A stretch of DNA of 64,000 nt from Thermomonas sp. (GCF_029945965.1 NZ_JAQSDO010000015.1:1119952-1183951), one strand, 5' to 3'; shown: positions 1-8,116, counted from the first letter of the stretch. Notes: generated by a model from the letters alone, not told the origin. A program made the numbers and translations.

Positions 1-420
1 AAGCTGATGGATGGCGCCCTGCCTGGAAGCCCCAACCTGTGCTTCGGCGTGGTCGACGTGCGCGACGTGGTCGACCTGCACTTGCGCGCGATGGTGGATC
101 CCGCCGCAAACGGCGAACGCTTCCTGGCAGTGGCTGGCGATTTCATGCGGATGCAAGAGATAGCCCACGTACTCAAACAGCGAATGGGCGATGCCGCACG
201 CCGGGTACCCTCGCGCCAGCTACCGAACTGGATGGTCAGGCTGGCCGCACTGGTGGACCCGAACGTGCGCCAGATCGTGCCAGAACTGGGCAAGTACAAG
301 AACGCGACCAGCGCCAAGGCGCGACGCGTGCTGGGCTGGTCTCCGCGCTCCAACGAGGATGCGCTGGTGGCGACAGCCGAAAGCCTGTTACAGCTTGGCT
401 TGCTAAGAACAGCGCTCTAA
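1..420 (+). CDS. NAD-dependent epimerase/aldehyde reductase (SDR extended family), C-terminal part
   Basis: The reading frame is open from the first base and ends at a TAA at 418-420, so the true start lies outside the window; the ATG at base 7 is internal. The 139 visible residues look like the C-terminal substrate-binding half of an extended short-chain dehydrogenase, of the dihydroflavonol 4-reductase/aldehyde reductase type. The supporting pieces are VDVRDVVDLHLRAM, which is typical after the Rossmann core, and a late 'AxRVLGWxPR' segment common to this family. The cofactor-binding glycine motif and the catalytic Tyr/Lys are not in view, so substrate and activity cannot be judged. It runs head-on into the cspA terminator on the other strand. 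Confidence 0.75.
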   Translation, partial: KLMDGALPGSPNLCFGVVDVRDVVDLHLRAMVDPAANGERFLAVAGDFMRMQEIAHVLKQRMGDAARRVPSRQLPNWMVRLAALVDPNVRQIVPELGKYKNATSAKARRVLGWSPRSNEDALVATAESLLQLGLLRTAL

Positions 421-450
421 ACGTCAAACCAAACACGCTGCGCATAAAAA

Positions 451-473
451 ATGCCCCGCGCGAGGCGGGGCAT
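451..473 (-). terminator. Rho-independent terminator of cspA
   Basis: A perfect 9-bp stem (ATGCCCCGC/GCGGGGCAT, 5-nt loop) is followed on the minus strand by a run of T (the AAAAAA at 445-450 on the plus strand). It sits just after the cspA stop codon, between two convergent genes. Confidence 0.85.
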
Positions 474-496
474 TGAATACTTGGAGTCTAGTGCAA

Positions 497-700
497 TCAG
501 ACCGGTTTGACGGACGTTGCCTGTGCACCCTTCGCGCCCTGGGTGACTTCAAAACTGACCTTCTGGCCTTCCGGCAGGCTGCGGAAGCCGGTGGAGTCGA
601 TCGCGGAAAAATGCACGAACAGATCCGCGCTACCGTCCTCGGGCGTGATGAAACCAAAGCCCTTGGCGTCGTTGAACCATTTCACGGTGCCGTATTGCAT
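497..700 (-). CDS. cspA: Cold shock protein (CspA family)
   Basis: The 67-residue product is a single cold-shock domain, the normal length for a CspA family RNA chaperone that binds single-stranded RNA and DNA in the cytoplasm. It has the RNP1-type motif KGFGFI (residues 13-18) and the RNP2-type LFVHF (27-31), with the usual GTVKWF opening. The start ATG has a good Shine-Dalgarno (AAGAGGT) about ten bases upstream. A terminator follows directly and a candidate promoter lies about 70 bases upstream with a leader of roughly 65 nt, so it is probably a monocistronic unit. Whether it is cold-induced or constitutive cannot be read from the sequence. Confidence 0.95.
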   Translation of the reverse strand: MQYGTVKWFNDAKGFGFITPEDGSADLFVHFSAIDSTGFRSLPEGQKVSFEVTQGAKGAQATSVKPV

Positions 701-771
701 GGTGACTATGACCTCTTGGGAATGTTGCTGGAACGTGCGTCTTCGGCACTATGGCCGGACGCACGGTGCCG

Positions 772-799
772 AGTATGCAACAACCGTCTTCACTTGCAA
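772..799 (-). promoter_or_regulatory. Candidate sigma-70 promoter of cspA
   Basis: On the minus strand TTGCAA (-35) is separated by 16 bases from CATACT (-10), giving a leader of roughly 65 nt before the cspA ATG. The boxes deviate from consensus, so this is an inference from spacing and position. Confidence 0.45.
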
Positions 800-823
800 C
801 GCCCGAGCGTCGCCGTTGCCGGA

Positions 824-1573
824 TCAGGTCCCGAGCAAAGCGCCCAGCAGGCGAGGCACGCCGTCCATCGCGGCCGCCACGTTATCCAGCACGTCCTGCA
901 GGGTAATGACCTCGTCCGGATCAGGACCCGCGCCTGCCGCCCAATTGGCGACGATGGCCAGGCAGGCGTAGTCCAAGCCCAATTCGCGGGCCAGGCCGGC
1001 CTCCGGCATGCCGGTCATGCCGACCAGGTCACACCCATCACGGCGCATGCGCGCGATTTCCGCCTTCGTCTCAAGCCGCGGGCCCTGGGTCGCACCGTAA
1101 CAGCCAATATTGACCAATGGCACGCAAGCGTGCGTGGCCGCGGCAATGATGCTTGCGCGCAATGCCGGCGTGTACGGATCGCCAAAATCCACGTGCAGCA
1201 CCTCGCTGCCCGGCTCTTCGCAAAAGGTGGAAATGCGGCCCCAGGTGTAGTCGATCAGCTGGTCAGGACAGGCGAGCACGCGCGGGCCGCAGTGGCTGGT
1301 GATGCCACCAACTGTGTTCAACGCCAGCACGCGCGATGCGCCGACTGCCTTCAACCCGGCAAGGTTGGCGCGGTAGTTGATCCTGTGCGGCGGCAGCGAA
1401 TGGCCTTCGCCATGCCGTGCCAGGAAGGCCACGCGCTTGCCTGCGTAGGTGCCCACACGGATCGGCCCCGAAGGCGCGCCATAGTGCGTGACGGGCTGGT
1501 GGGTCTCGACATCGCCCAGTTCGCCAAGTGCGTAAACGCCAGTGCCGCCGATTACCGCAAGTTCGATCATCAT
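824..1573 (-). CDS. S-methyl-5'-thioinosine phosphorylase (MTAP/PNP family)
   Basis: This 249-residue enzyme belongs to the trimeric purine nucleoside/methylthioadenosine phosphorylase family, which cleaves the glycosidic bond with phosphate. GGTG (9-12), a phosphate-site RHGEGH (53-58) and MTGMPEAGLARELGL (186-200) mark the family. Adenine-specific MTAPs carry an Asp-rich TDYD motif next; here residues 208-214 read VANWAAG, as in the Pseudomonas enzyme that prefers methylthioinosine. The likely products are therefore hypoxanthine and 5-methylthioribose 1-phosphate. The gene immediately upstream in the same orientation is hpt, which would recycle the hypoxanthine. Two adjacent Met codons exist at the start; both give the same protein bar one residue. 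I am confident of the family and fairly confident of the 6-oxopurine preference. Confidence 0.88.
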   Translation of the reverse strand: MMIELAVIGGTGVYALGELGDVETHQPVTHYGAPSGPIRVGTYAGKRVAFLARHGEGHSLPPHRINYRANLAGLKAVGASRVLALNTVGGITSHCGPRVLACPDQLIDYTWGRISTFCEEPGSEVLHVDFGDPYTPALRASIIAAATHACVPLVNIGCYGATQGPRLETKAEIARMRRDGCDLVGMTGMPEAGLARELGLDYACLAIVANWAAGAGPDPDEVITLQDVLDNVAAAMDGVPRLLGALLGT

Positions 1574-1640
1574 CAGGAAGCCTCGTACCAGTTCGTGGCA
1601 AATTCGAGTGCGTGCCTGCGTTGGTGGCGATTTGCCGGAC

Positions 1641-1666
1641 TTTCGGCGACACGGATGTCGCCGAGA
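1641..1666. repeat. Intergenic hairpin, possible dispersed repeat
   Basis: The 163-bp gap between hpt and the phosphorylase gene contains a perfect 9-bp stem, TCGGCGACA/TGTCGCCGA, with loop CGGA. No T-run follows on either strand, so it does not look like a simple terminator. The GGAT core around the loop recurs in two other intergenic hairpins in this window (19937-19973 and 48764-48784). Confidence 0.5.
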
Positions 1667-1736
1667 AGCCTACATGGACGTATTCACGGCGTGTCCGGCG
1701 AATTGCTACCGATGCAGACACGTGCCCATGCGTGCG

Positions 1737-2288
1737 TCAAAGCGCGTAAATCGCCGGCAGATTACGACCCTGTTCGTGGTAATCCATGCCGTAGCCAAAT
1801 ACATACGCATCCGGCACGTCCACGCCCACGTGGTCGGCACTGATGCCATCGACACAGCGGTCGTGTTTTTTTTCCGCTAGCACCGCGATGCGCACCTCGG
1901 CCGCGCCCTGGTCTTCGCACCAGTGCTTGATCGCCAGCAGCGTATGACCCTCGTCGATGATGTCGTCAGCCAGCAGCACCTTGCGCCCCTGCATCGGGGT
2001 GGCCGGACGATGCAGCCAGGCCAAGCCCGAACCACTGGTCTGGCCGCGATAGCGGGTGGCATGCAGGTAGTCGAAATGCAGGTCCAGGCCACGCTCGCCC
2101 AGTGCGAACGCCAGTTGCGCGGCAAATGGCAGGCCACCATTCATCACGGTCAGGAACAGCGGCACGTCGCCTTCCTCGTATTCGCCACGGATCTCGCCCG
2201 CCATGCGCTGGATCGCGTCTTCCAGCACGCTTTTCTCGTGGACCACGCGTGCAGTCGCCAAGGCGTCGGACAGCTTCGGAATACTCAT
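1737..2288 (-). CDS. hpt: Hypoxanthine-guanine phosphoribosyltransferase
   Basis: The 183-residue product converts hypoxanthine or guanine plus PRPP to IMP or GMP in purine salvage. The diagnostic PRPP-binding motif is VLLADDIIDEGHTL (104-117), with FDYLHATRY near 72-80 as the usual preceding strand. The ORF track extends to 2525, but the extra 79 residues are the nagZ sequence in another frame; the ATG at 2288 overlaps the nagZ stop by 4 bp (ATGA) and gives the normal family length. It is translationally coupled to nagZ and followed by the methylthioinosine phosphorylase, whose reaction product is its substrate. Confidence 0.92.
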   Translation of the reverse strand: MSIPKLSDALATARVVHEKSVLEDAIQRMAGEIRGEYEEGDVPLFLTVMNGGLPFAAQLAFALGERGLDLHFDYLHATRYRGQTSGSGLAWLHRPATPMQGRKVLLADDIIDEGHTLLAIKHWCEDQGAAEVRIAVLAEKKHDRCVDGISADHVGVDVPDAYVFGYGMDYHEQGRNLPAIYAL

Positions 2289-3337
2289 GCCACGTTCCCC
2301 ACATTGATCGCACCGGATGCAGCCCCTGCATCCCGCGCGGAAACCGGCACGTCGCCGAGCCGCACTTGCGCCTGTTGGTAGTGCGCGTCGGCAAGCAAGC
2401 AATCCCACGCCTGCGGACCACGCCCCATCAGGCCGACCAGGTTCATCGTACTGGACGTGCGGCCATCGAGTGCATGCAACGACTCGTCCACCAAATCTGG
2501 ATGACAGACCAATACGACGTCGCAACCGGCATCCAGGTGCGCATCAATCCGCGCCTTGACGCCACCGGCGGAAAACGCCGCTGCCATGCCGATGTCGTCC
2601 GAAAACACCACACCGCGAAAGCCCATGTCCTTGCGCAGGATGTCGCCGATCCAGCGCGGCGCATAGCCGGCCGGTTCCGGCGCGATCTGTGGATACACCA
2701 CGTGCGCCATCATCACCGCGTCTGCCCCCGCGTCGACGCCGGCTACAAACGGCACCAGATCGAGCGCGCGCATCTCCTCCAGCGAGCGGTTGTCCACCGC
2801 CTCGTCGAAATGGGTGTCTTCCAGCACCGAGCCATGCCCGGGGAAGTGCTTGAGGGTCGCAGCCATGCCCGCACTGTGCATGCCTTCAACATAGGCGCGG
2901 GTGAAGTCGGCCACGACATCGGGATCGGGCGAGAACGCACGGTTGCCGATCGCCCGATTGCCACGCCCGAGATCGACCACCGGCGCGAAGCTGAGGTCGA
3001 TGCCGGTGGCGCGGATCTCGCTCGCCATCAGCCATGCATGTTCGCGTGCAAGCTCAAGTGCGCTGGCCACGTCGCGCCGATACAGCGCGTCGAAACCTTC
3101 CAGCGGCGGCAGCGCGCTGAAGCCATCGCGGAAACGCTGCACGCGTCCACCTTCCTGGTCGACGCATAACAGTTGCGGGCGCGGCGCCGCGTCGCGGATC
3201 GAATGGTTGAGTTCGATGACCTGGTCTTTCGATGCGAAATTACGGGTAAACAGGATCACCCCGGCGCAGGCATCGTGCTGCAACCAGTCGCGTTCGCGTG
3301 CGGTGAGTTCGTGCCCGGCGACACCGATGACCAGCAT
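2285..3337 (-). CDS. nagZ: Beta-N-acetylhexosaminidase, GH3
   Basis: The 350-residue protein is a single-domain family 3 glycosidase of the NagZ type, which removes N-acetylglucosamine from anhydromuropeptides in the cytoplasm during peptidoglycan recycling. The family signature KHFPGHG is at 163-169, followed by DTH (174-176), which supplies the catalytic Asp/His pair; the nucleophile Asp lies in the later FSDDIGM segment. There is no signal peptide, as expected. It begins 3 nt after the CYTH gene stop and overlaps hpt by 4 bp, so it belongs to the rlmD-CYTH-nagZ-hpt run. In other bacteria NagZ affects AmpC beta-lactamase induction; no ampC or ampR is visible here. Confidence 0.93.
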   Translation of the reverse strand: MLVIGVAGHELTARERDWLQHDACAGVILFTRNFASKDQVIELNHSIRDAAPRPQLLCVDQEGGRVQRFRDGFSALPPLEGFDALYRRDVASALELAREHAWLMASEIRATGIDLSFAPVVDLGRGNRAIGNRAFSPDPDVVADFTRAYVEGMHSAGMAATLKHFPGHGSVLEDTHFDEAVDNRSLEEMRALDLVPFVAGVDAGADAVMMAHVVYPQIAPEPAGYAPRWIGDILRKDMGFRGVVFSDDIGMAAAFSAGGVKARIDAHLDAGCDVVLVCHPDLVDESLHALDGRTSSTMNLVGLMGRGPQAWDCLLADAHYQQAQVRLGDVPVSARDAGAASGAINVGNVA

Positions 3338-3340
3338 GCT

Positions 3341-3865
3341 TTAGCGTTCCTTGATGTCGGTGGCGAGGCGTTCTGCCTCGTCCCATTGCGAGTATGGCCG
3401 TGAGGCCAATGCAAGATTGTAGTAGCGCACTGCGTGAGTGGCTTCGACGCCCAGCCAGACTGGATGCTCGAACGATTCGTCCTCGCGATCCAGCTCGATT
3501 TCGGCGACCACCAGGCCGGCGTTTTCACCGAGGAATTCATCAACCTCCCACAGGTGCCCGGCGTGCTGGACCAGATGCCGGCGCTTGTCGATCACGCCGC
3601 CCACGCACAGCGCCAACAGCGCACGCGCATCGTCCATCGGGATCAGGTAATCGAATTCCTGCCGGCTTGCGCCAAGCTCGCGCGACTTGATGTTGAGCCG
3701 CGCCTGTTCACCTTCGATGCGCACCCGCACCGACGCATTCATCGTGCCGCTATCGACCGCATGCAGGTCGTTGAGGTAGCCCTGCACCATTGACACAACT
3801 TCGTGTGCGGCACCACGCCAGTCGTCGCTGGCGAGCAGGAACTTGCGTTCGATTTCGATACCCAT
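3341..3865 (-). CDS. CYTH domain protein, probable inorganic triphosphatase
   Basis: The 174-residue product is a complete CYTH domain. It opens with the hallmark EIERKFL (4-10) and continues with alternating charged beta-strands (SVRVRIEGEQARLNIKS, then VVAEIELDRED) that form the triphosphate tunnel of CYTH enzymes. Bacterial members of this size hydrolyse tripolyphosphate or thiamine triphosphate; a class IV adenylate cyclase activity is also possible and cannot be ruled out from sequence. It lies 7 nt after rlmD and 3 nt before nagZ, so all three are likely co-transcribed. Confidence 0.85.
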   Translation of the reverse strand: MGIEIERKFLLASDDWRGAAHEVVSMVQGYLNDLHAVDSGTMNASVRVRIEGEQARLNIKSRELGASRQEFDYLIPMDDARALLALCVGGVIDKRRHLVQHAGHLWEVDEFLGENAGLVVAEIELDREDESFEHPVWLGVEATHAVRYYNLALASRPYSQWDEAERLATDIKER

Positions 3866-3872
3866 GGTCGCC

Positions 3873-5273
3873 TCAGGCCTGTTCGAACACGGCGATCGAT
3901 TCCACGTGCGCGGTGTGCGGGAACATGTCCATCACCCCGGCCGCGCGTAGTGTCCAGCCTGCTTCATTGACCAGATAACCGGCATCGCGCGCCAGCGAAG
4001 CAGGATGGCAACTGACATACACGATGCGCTTGAGCCCCTTCAGCGGGAACTGCTTGAGCACTTCAAGCGCACCGGACCGCGCCGGATCCAGCAGCAATTT
4101 GTCGAAGCCGGTTTTGAGCCACGGCTGGCCAGCCAAGTCTTTGCTCAAGTCGGCTGCATGGAAGCTCACGTTGTGCAGGCCGTTGTGTTCGGCATTGGCG
4201 CGTGCGCGCTGCACCAGGCCCGCATCGCCTTCCACGCCGACAACCGTGCCTGCATCACCGACGACACGCGCCAGCGGCAAAGTGAAATTGCCTAGTCCAC
4301 AGAACAGGTCGAGCACGCGTTCGCCCGGCTGCACGTCCAGCAATTCAAGTGCGCGGGCGATCATCGCCTCGTTGAGCTTGGCATTGACCTGGATGAAATC
4401 CAGCGGCCGGAACTGCAACTCCACGTCCCATTGTGGCAAGCGGAATGCCAGCTGCGACGCTTCGCCGGCCAGTGGATGCATCGTATCCAGGCCACCGGGT
4501 TGCAGGAAAATGTTGAAGTCGTGCGCCTGCGCGAACGCGAGCAGCTTCGCGCGATCGGCATCGCCCAGTGGTTGCAGGTGACGGAACACGAGTGCGACCC
4601 CACTTCCATCAGGCGAGGCGTCGCCAGCGATGAACTCGATCTGCGGAATGTCGCGGCGTGCGTCCATGCCATCGACCAGCGCGGACAATGCATCAATCTT
4701 GAAACCGATCGACGGCACCAGCGTATGGCACTCGCGGATGTCGGCGACGAAGCGCGGATCCAGTTCGCGGAAACCGACAAGCGTCTTGTCTTTCTTCTCG
4801 ACCCGGCGCACCGAGAACCGACCCTTGCGGCGATAGCCCCAGGCATCGCCGCTCAGCGGCGGCAACACATCTTGCGGTTGCACGTGGCCGATGCGTTGCA
4901 GGTTATCCAGCAACACACGCTGCTTGGCCTTGATCTGTTCACCCTCGGCCATGTGCTGCAGCACGCAGCCACTGCAGACGCCGAAATGCGGGCAGCGCGG
5001 CGTCACCCGATCCGGTGATGCAACCAATACCTCAAGCGTTTTTGCTTCATCAAAGTGGCGCGAGCGCGTGGTCTGCTGCACGCTGACTTGTTCTCCCGGC
5101 AGCGCGCCGGACACGAACACGGCCTTGCCGGCATGCACATGGCTTTCAGGCCAGCGCGCCACGCCGCGACCGTCGTGGGTGAGGTTGACGATATCGAGGG
5201 TCTTGGGGGTATGGTCGACGTAGGCCACGTGATCGATCGATGCGGTTGGCCGATCATTGTCGCAGATGCCCAT
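3873..5273 (-). CDS. rlmD: 23S rRNA (uracil-1939-C5)-methyltransferase
   Basis: The protein has the RlmD/TrmA layout: an N-terminal TRAM-like domain, an iron-sulfur cysteine cluster (CPHFGVCSGC at about 94-103), and a Rossmann SAM domain with LDLFCGLGNFTLPLA. The catalytic region reads LLDPARSG and then VYVSCHP, containing the nucleophilic cysteine. It methylates U1939 of 23S rRNA. The start is uncertain: the track begins at a TTG (5279) inside a terminator-like hairpin. I give the ATG at 5273, but a GTG at 5228 would place the TRAM domain nearer the N-terminus, as in E. coli; none has a clear Shine-Dalgarno. It heads the minus-strand run to cspA. Confidence 0.92.
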   Translation of the reverse strand: MGICDNDRPTASIDHVAYVDHTPKTLDIVNLTHDGRGVARWPESHVHAGKAVFVSGALPGEQVSVQQTTRSRHFDEAKTLEVLVASPDRVTPRCPHFGVCSGCVLQHMAEGEQIKAKQRVLLDNLQRIGHVQPQDVLPPLSGDAWGYRRKGRFSVRRVEKKDKTLVGFRELDPRFVADIRECHTLVPSIGFKIDALSALVDGMDARRDIPQIEFIAGDASPDGSGVALVFRHLQPLGDADRAKLLAFAQAHDFNIFLQPGGLDTMHPLAGEASQLAFRLPQWDVELQFRPLDFIQVNAKLNEAMIARALELLDVQPGERVLDLFCGLGNFTLPLARVVGDAGTVVGVEGDAGLVQRARANAEHNGLHNVSFHAADLSKDLAGQPWLKTGFDKLLLDPARSGALEVLKQFPLKGLKRIVYVSCHPASLARDAGYLVNEAGWTLRAAGVMDMFPHTAHVESIAVFEQA

Positions 5274-5275
5274 AT

Positions 5276-5305
5276 GCAAACGGCCCGCCGAAGCGGGCCG
5301 TTTGC
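5276..5305. terminator. Perfect 13-bp inverted repeat, terminator of the ydbH-ydbL unit
   Basis: GCAAACGGCCCGC and its exact complement are separated by CGAA. It lies after the ydbL stop and touches the start of rlmD. The only T-rich tract is the TTT inside the stem, so termination efficiency is a guess; it could equally act as a 5' leader structure for rlmD. Confidence 0.6.
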
Positions 5306-5364
5306 GCGATGGATCCCGTGTTAGCGGCTATCCACGGCCTGTACGGGATGACGCCATCCTGGCA

Positions 5365-5979
5365 TCACTTCTGCTTCCAGCCACCACCGGACTGGTACCA
5401 CCAGCCGCTGCGCGCGCTCTCCACCCATTGCTTGGCGAACACATTGCGGATCTGGACTTCCCATTCCGGATGGCCATTGGCCACCGCGACCTCGCGATAG
5501 ACTGCCTTGCGGTCGCGGTTGTCATCGGCCACCGCGGCGTTCATCGCCACGCGATCCTTGAGTTCCAGCTTGCCGGCATCGCGCACGCTGATCAGGCCAT
5601 CCTCGGTGAAGCCAAGCGCACCGGAATCAAACCCTGAGCGCAGGGTGCTGTTGAAACGTGCTTCCATCCGCGACTGGATCGCCTGGATCGCCGGGGTCTT
5701 GATGCTGATGTCGGGCGCGCTCTGTGCTTGCGCCGAACCAATCCCGATCAGCATCCATGGATCAAAGCCGGATGCGTCGAAATCGAAATGCTTCAGCTGC
5801 ATCGCCATCCCACCGCCACTGCTGTCCTTGATCTGTGTGCTGTCTGCCTGATCGATCACCTTCTCGACGAATTCGCGCGCCGCAGCCTTGGCCTCGGCTG
5901 CCGGGAAATAGACATTGATGGTCACGCATGCGCTGAGCAGCAGCGCCCCCACGACCGGCATTCCCAACCACTGTTTCAT
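5365..5979 (-). CDS. ydbL: YdbL family lipoprotein (DUF1318)
   Basis: The 204-residue product starts with a lipoprotein signal peptide whose lipobox is LSAC (Cys18), then TINVYFPAAEAKAAAREFVEKVID, the conserved opening of the YdbL/DUF1318 family. The C-terminal half holds the repeat-like segments 'GLISVRDAGKLELKDR' and 'VAVANGHPEWEVQIRNVFAKQW', also typical. In E. coli YdbL is encoded with YdbH and YnbE, which form an envelope bridge linked to phospholipid transport; YdbL is thought to assist that pair. Its ATG overlaps the stop of a 30-codon ORF (ATGA) and has GGAG just upstream. A central Gly-rich stretch (DSSGGGMAMQ) is an insertion relative to shorter homologues. Confidence 0.85.
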   Translation of the reverse strand: MKQWLGMPVVGALLLSACVTINVYFPAAEAKAAAREFVEKVIDQADSTQIKDSSGGGMAMQLKHFDFDASGFDPWMLIGIGSAQAQSAPDISIKTPAIQAIQSRMEARFNSTLRSGFDSGALGFTEDGLISVRDAGKLELKDRVAMNAAVADDNRDRKAVYREVAVANGHPEWEVQIRNVFAKQWVESARSGWWYQSGGGWKQK

Positions 5980-6068
5980 TGCATCGCTCCTCGCGTTTGT
6001 CCACTTCGTATTGTGCGCATTGCCCGACCTTGCATCTTTGAAGTTCTCATCTTTGAAGTTCTCATCAT
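5976..6068 (-). CDS. Putative 30-residue coupling peptide between ydbH and ydbL
   Basis: This ORF is too short for the supplied track. Its ATG overlaps the ydbH stop codon (ATGA) and its TGA overlaps the ydbL ATG (ATGA), so ribosomes could pass from ydbH to ydbL without a gap. The product is very basic and starts with two copies of MRTSK created by a 15-bp tandem duplication (6034-6063). In E. coli this position is held by ynbE, a small lipoprotein, but this peptide has no signal sequence or lipobox and I do not call it YnbE. It may be only a translational bridge, or chance; the double overlap is the only evidence. Confidence 0.35.
   Translation of the reverse strand: MMRTSKMRTSKMQGRAMRTIRSGQTRGAMQ
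6034..6063. repeat. 15-bp tandem duplication between ydbH and ydbL
   Basis: ATCTTTGAAGTTCTC occurs twice in direct succession. It ends two bases from the ydbH stop codon and encodes the repeated MRTSK of the small minus-strand ORF. Confidence 0.9.
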
Positions 6069-8116
6069 TTCACGATCGGCTTCACTTCACCCGACCCGAC
6101 CGCACCCAACCTTTCCACCAACGTGGGCCAATCCACCTGCCGGTTGAAACCGACCACGGTCAGCCTCGGAATGCCGGCGCCTTCCACGATAGTAAAGCTG
6201 TTTCCCGCCTGACTATGGCGTGAACCCTCCAGGCCGGACATCTGGCAGACCTGGTTCACCAGCCGACAGGCAATACCGATGCGGCGATAGCCGAAATCGT
6301 TGAACAGGCCGATCAGCTTGCCCTGCAGGCTACCCATGAAGGAGGCGTCGCCGACGCTGGAAATGTTCTGCACCGCGCGTTGGCTGATGCGCTGCTTGCT
6401 GCCGGCCTGGTTGTCAGTCATGAACTCTGCATCGAATGCGACGGGCGTCCAGTCGACCAGGCGCAGGCCATTGATGTGGCCGTCCACGCGCCCGGTAATG
6501 CTGCCGAAATCGAGCACCTCGGTGAGTCGCAACATGTCAAGGTCGTCGAAGGCAATGTCGGCGCTCAGGCTGGGCGCGCTGCCGAACGGCCGTTCCAGCG
6601 CCAACGATGAGAACGCAACCCGGCCGTCGAACAACTGCATCGACAGGCCACCGTCGAAATCGATGCGTTCATTGGCGTAATGCGCTTTCGGAATCGTGCC
6701 GCTAAGCCTGCCCTTGAACGCCGGCAGGCCAAGTGCCTTCGATACACGACCGAAGTCGATGTCGTCCAGCACGAGGGCGAAGCGGATATCAGTACCGGCC
6801 TCACCCTGCGGCGGACGGATCACCAGGTCGCGGAAGGTCATGCGTCCGCCCATCATCGGCACCACGGCATCTTCGCGGAACTTCAACAGGCCGCCATCGC
6901 TTTCGAACGGCAGCGTTGATGCATCGAAATCCAGTCCGTACAGCTTGCCTCTGTTCCAACGCAGCTCACTGCGCACCGGCGCACCCGCGGAATAGCGCAC
7001 GTCACCCTGCAACCCGTTGAACACGAAACGCTCGGCCGGATCGCCGAGATTGACCCCATGCAGCTCCGCGTCGGCCTGGCTCAACACGCCATCGCGCACC
7101 TGGACTTTCAGGTTCATTGCGCCTTTCAGTCCAACATCGCCCAGCCCGAACAGGCCCAGCCAACCGGATAGATAGCGCTCGCGCAATGGACTCATGTCGG
7201 CGCTGTGGATGTCGATGTCGAGTTTCGCCAGGCTGGCATCCACACCGAATGCGGCGCTGCCTTCGGCATTCAGCGCATCACCGTCGTGCCATTCGATGCG
7301 TGGCAGTTCCCAGCCGCCGCCATCGTGCTGCATGGCATCGATGCGCAGGCCAATCGACGATGCCGGCAATGCGACATAGGTATTGCCGGTGAGGAATTCG
7401 CCACCTTGCAACTCGCCATCGACTGCGAGCAACGACAGTGCCGGCGTGGTCCGGTAGTCGATGTTGAAATGACCACCGAGGTGTTCGGCGGCAGTACTGG
7501 CATCGGCGGTTTCCAGTCCCATCCCGCTCACCTTCAGCGGACCTGCGATACGCAATGGACGGCCGGTGCCTGCATCAATGAGCAACCGGCCATCGAGTTC
7601 GCCGGAGGTCAGTCGCGCCTGGGGCCAGGCCTTCGCCAACAGTGCTTGCACCCAATGCAGCGGCACCTTGCTGAGGTCGAAACTGGTCAGGTCGGGGCTG
7701 GCAACGTTGCGATCCAGTGCAATCCGTGCAGACCCTCGGCTCAGGCTCGCCTTGGTGACGGCGGCATCGAACTGCACGGCAAGTCGCAATGGTTCTGCGC
7801 TGCCGGAACGCAGCAAGCCATCGCATTGCCAACCGTCGTGGTCGGCGCGCCGCAGCCGGCACTGCCAATGCAAGTCGCGGTACTCGTAGCCCAAATCAGG
7901 CGCATCAATGCGTGCAGCCCACAGGTCCAGCGTGCCGGCAGGCGCGCCATCGGGCCAATCGAGCTTTACCCGAACTTGCTCCAATGTGGCAACGGGCGTG
8001 GCGACCTTTGCAATACGCGCCTGTGCCACCCGCGCCTGCGCTGGCACCGGCGCAAACGGCGACACGCACAGCAGCGCGGCCAGCAGGAGGTGAACAGGTA
8101 AGATCGGCCGCGACAT
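6065..8116 (-). CDS. ydbH: YdbH-like intermembrane transport protein
   Basis: The start at 8116 (MSRPILPVHLL) begins a clean signal peptide ending near APVPAQA; the track's longer version reads into the upstream divergent gene. The 683-residue mature part is a long run of beta-strands with recurring 'SGxLDGxLxID' and 'GxxxxGxIPKAxY' elements, as in AsmA-like/YdbH proteins that span the periplasm and are proposed to move phospholipids between membranes. The C-terminal third (FMTDNQAGSKQRISQRAVQN, and a Cys pair near the end) matches the YdbH family ending. The gene partner ydbL follows. Only 33 bp separate its start from the divergent response regulator, so both promoters must sit in that gap or in the coding regions. 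Confidence 0.8.
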   Translation of the reverse strand: MSRPILPVHLLLAALLCVSPFAPVPAQARVAQARIAKVATPVATLEQVRVKLDWPDGAPAGTLDLWAARIDAPDLGYEYRDLHWQCRLRRADHDGWQCDGLLRSGSAEPLRLAVQFDAAVTKASLSRGSARIALDRNVASPDLTSFDLSKVPLHWVQALLAKAWPQARLTSGELDGRLLIDAGTGRPLRIAGPLKVSGMGLETADASTAAEHLGGHFNIDYRTTPALSLLAVDGELQGGEFLTGNTYVALPASSIGLRIDAMQHDGGGWELPRIEWHDGDALNAEGSAAFGVDASLAKLDIDIHSADMSPLRERYLSGWLGLFGLGDVGLKGAMNLKVQVRDGVLSQADAELHGVNLGDPAERFVFNGLQGDVRYSAGAPVRSELRWNRGKLYGLDFDASTLPFESDGGLLKFREDAVVPMMGGRMTFRDLVIRPPQGEAGTDIRFALVLDDIDFGRVSKALGLPAFKGRLSGTIPKAHYANERIDFDGGLSMQLFDGRVAFSSLALERPFGSAPSLSADIAFDDLDMLRLTEVLDFGSITGRVDGHINGLRLVDWTPVAFDAEFMTDNQAGSKQRISQRAVQNISSVGDASFMGSLQGKLIGLFNDFGYRRIGIACRLVNQVCQMSGLEGSRHSQAGNSFTIVEGAGIPRLTVVGFNRQVDWPTLVERLGAVGSGEVKPIVK

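Noticed and set aside
473-1843. 456-residue plus-strand ORF opposite cspA and the phosphorylase
   Set aside because: Shadow of real minus-strand genes; no recognisable motif.
5276-5279. TTG start of rlmD at 5279
   Set aside because: It lies inside a perfect terminator-like hairpin; ATG 5273 or GTG 5228 are more plausible.
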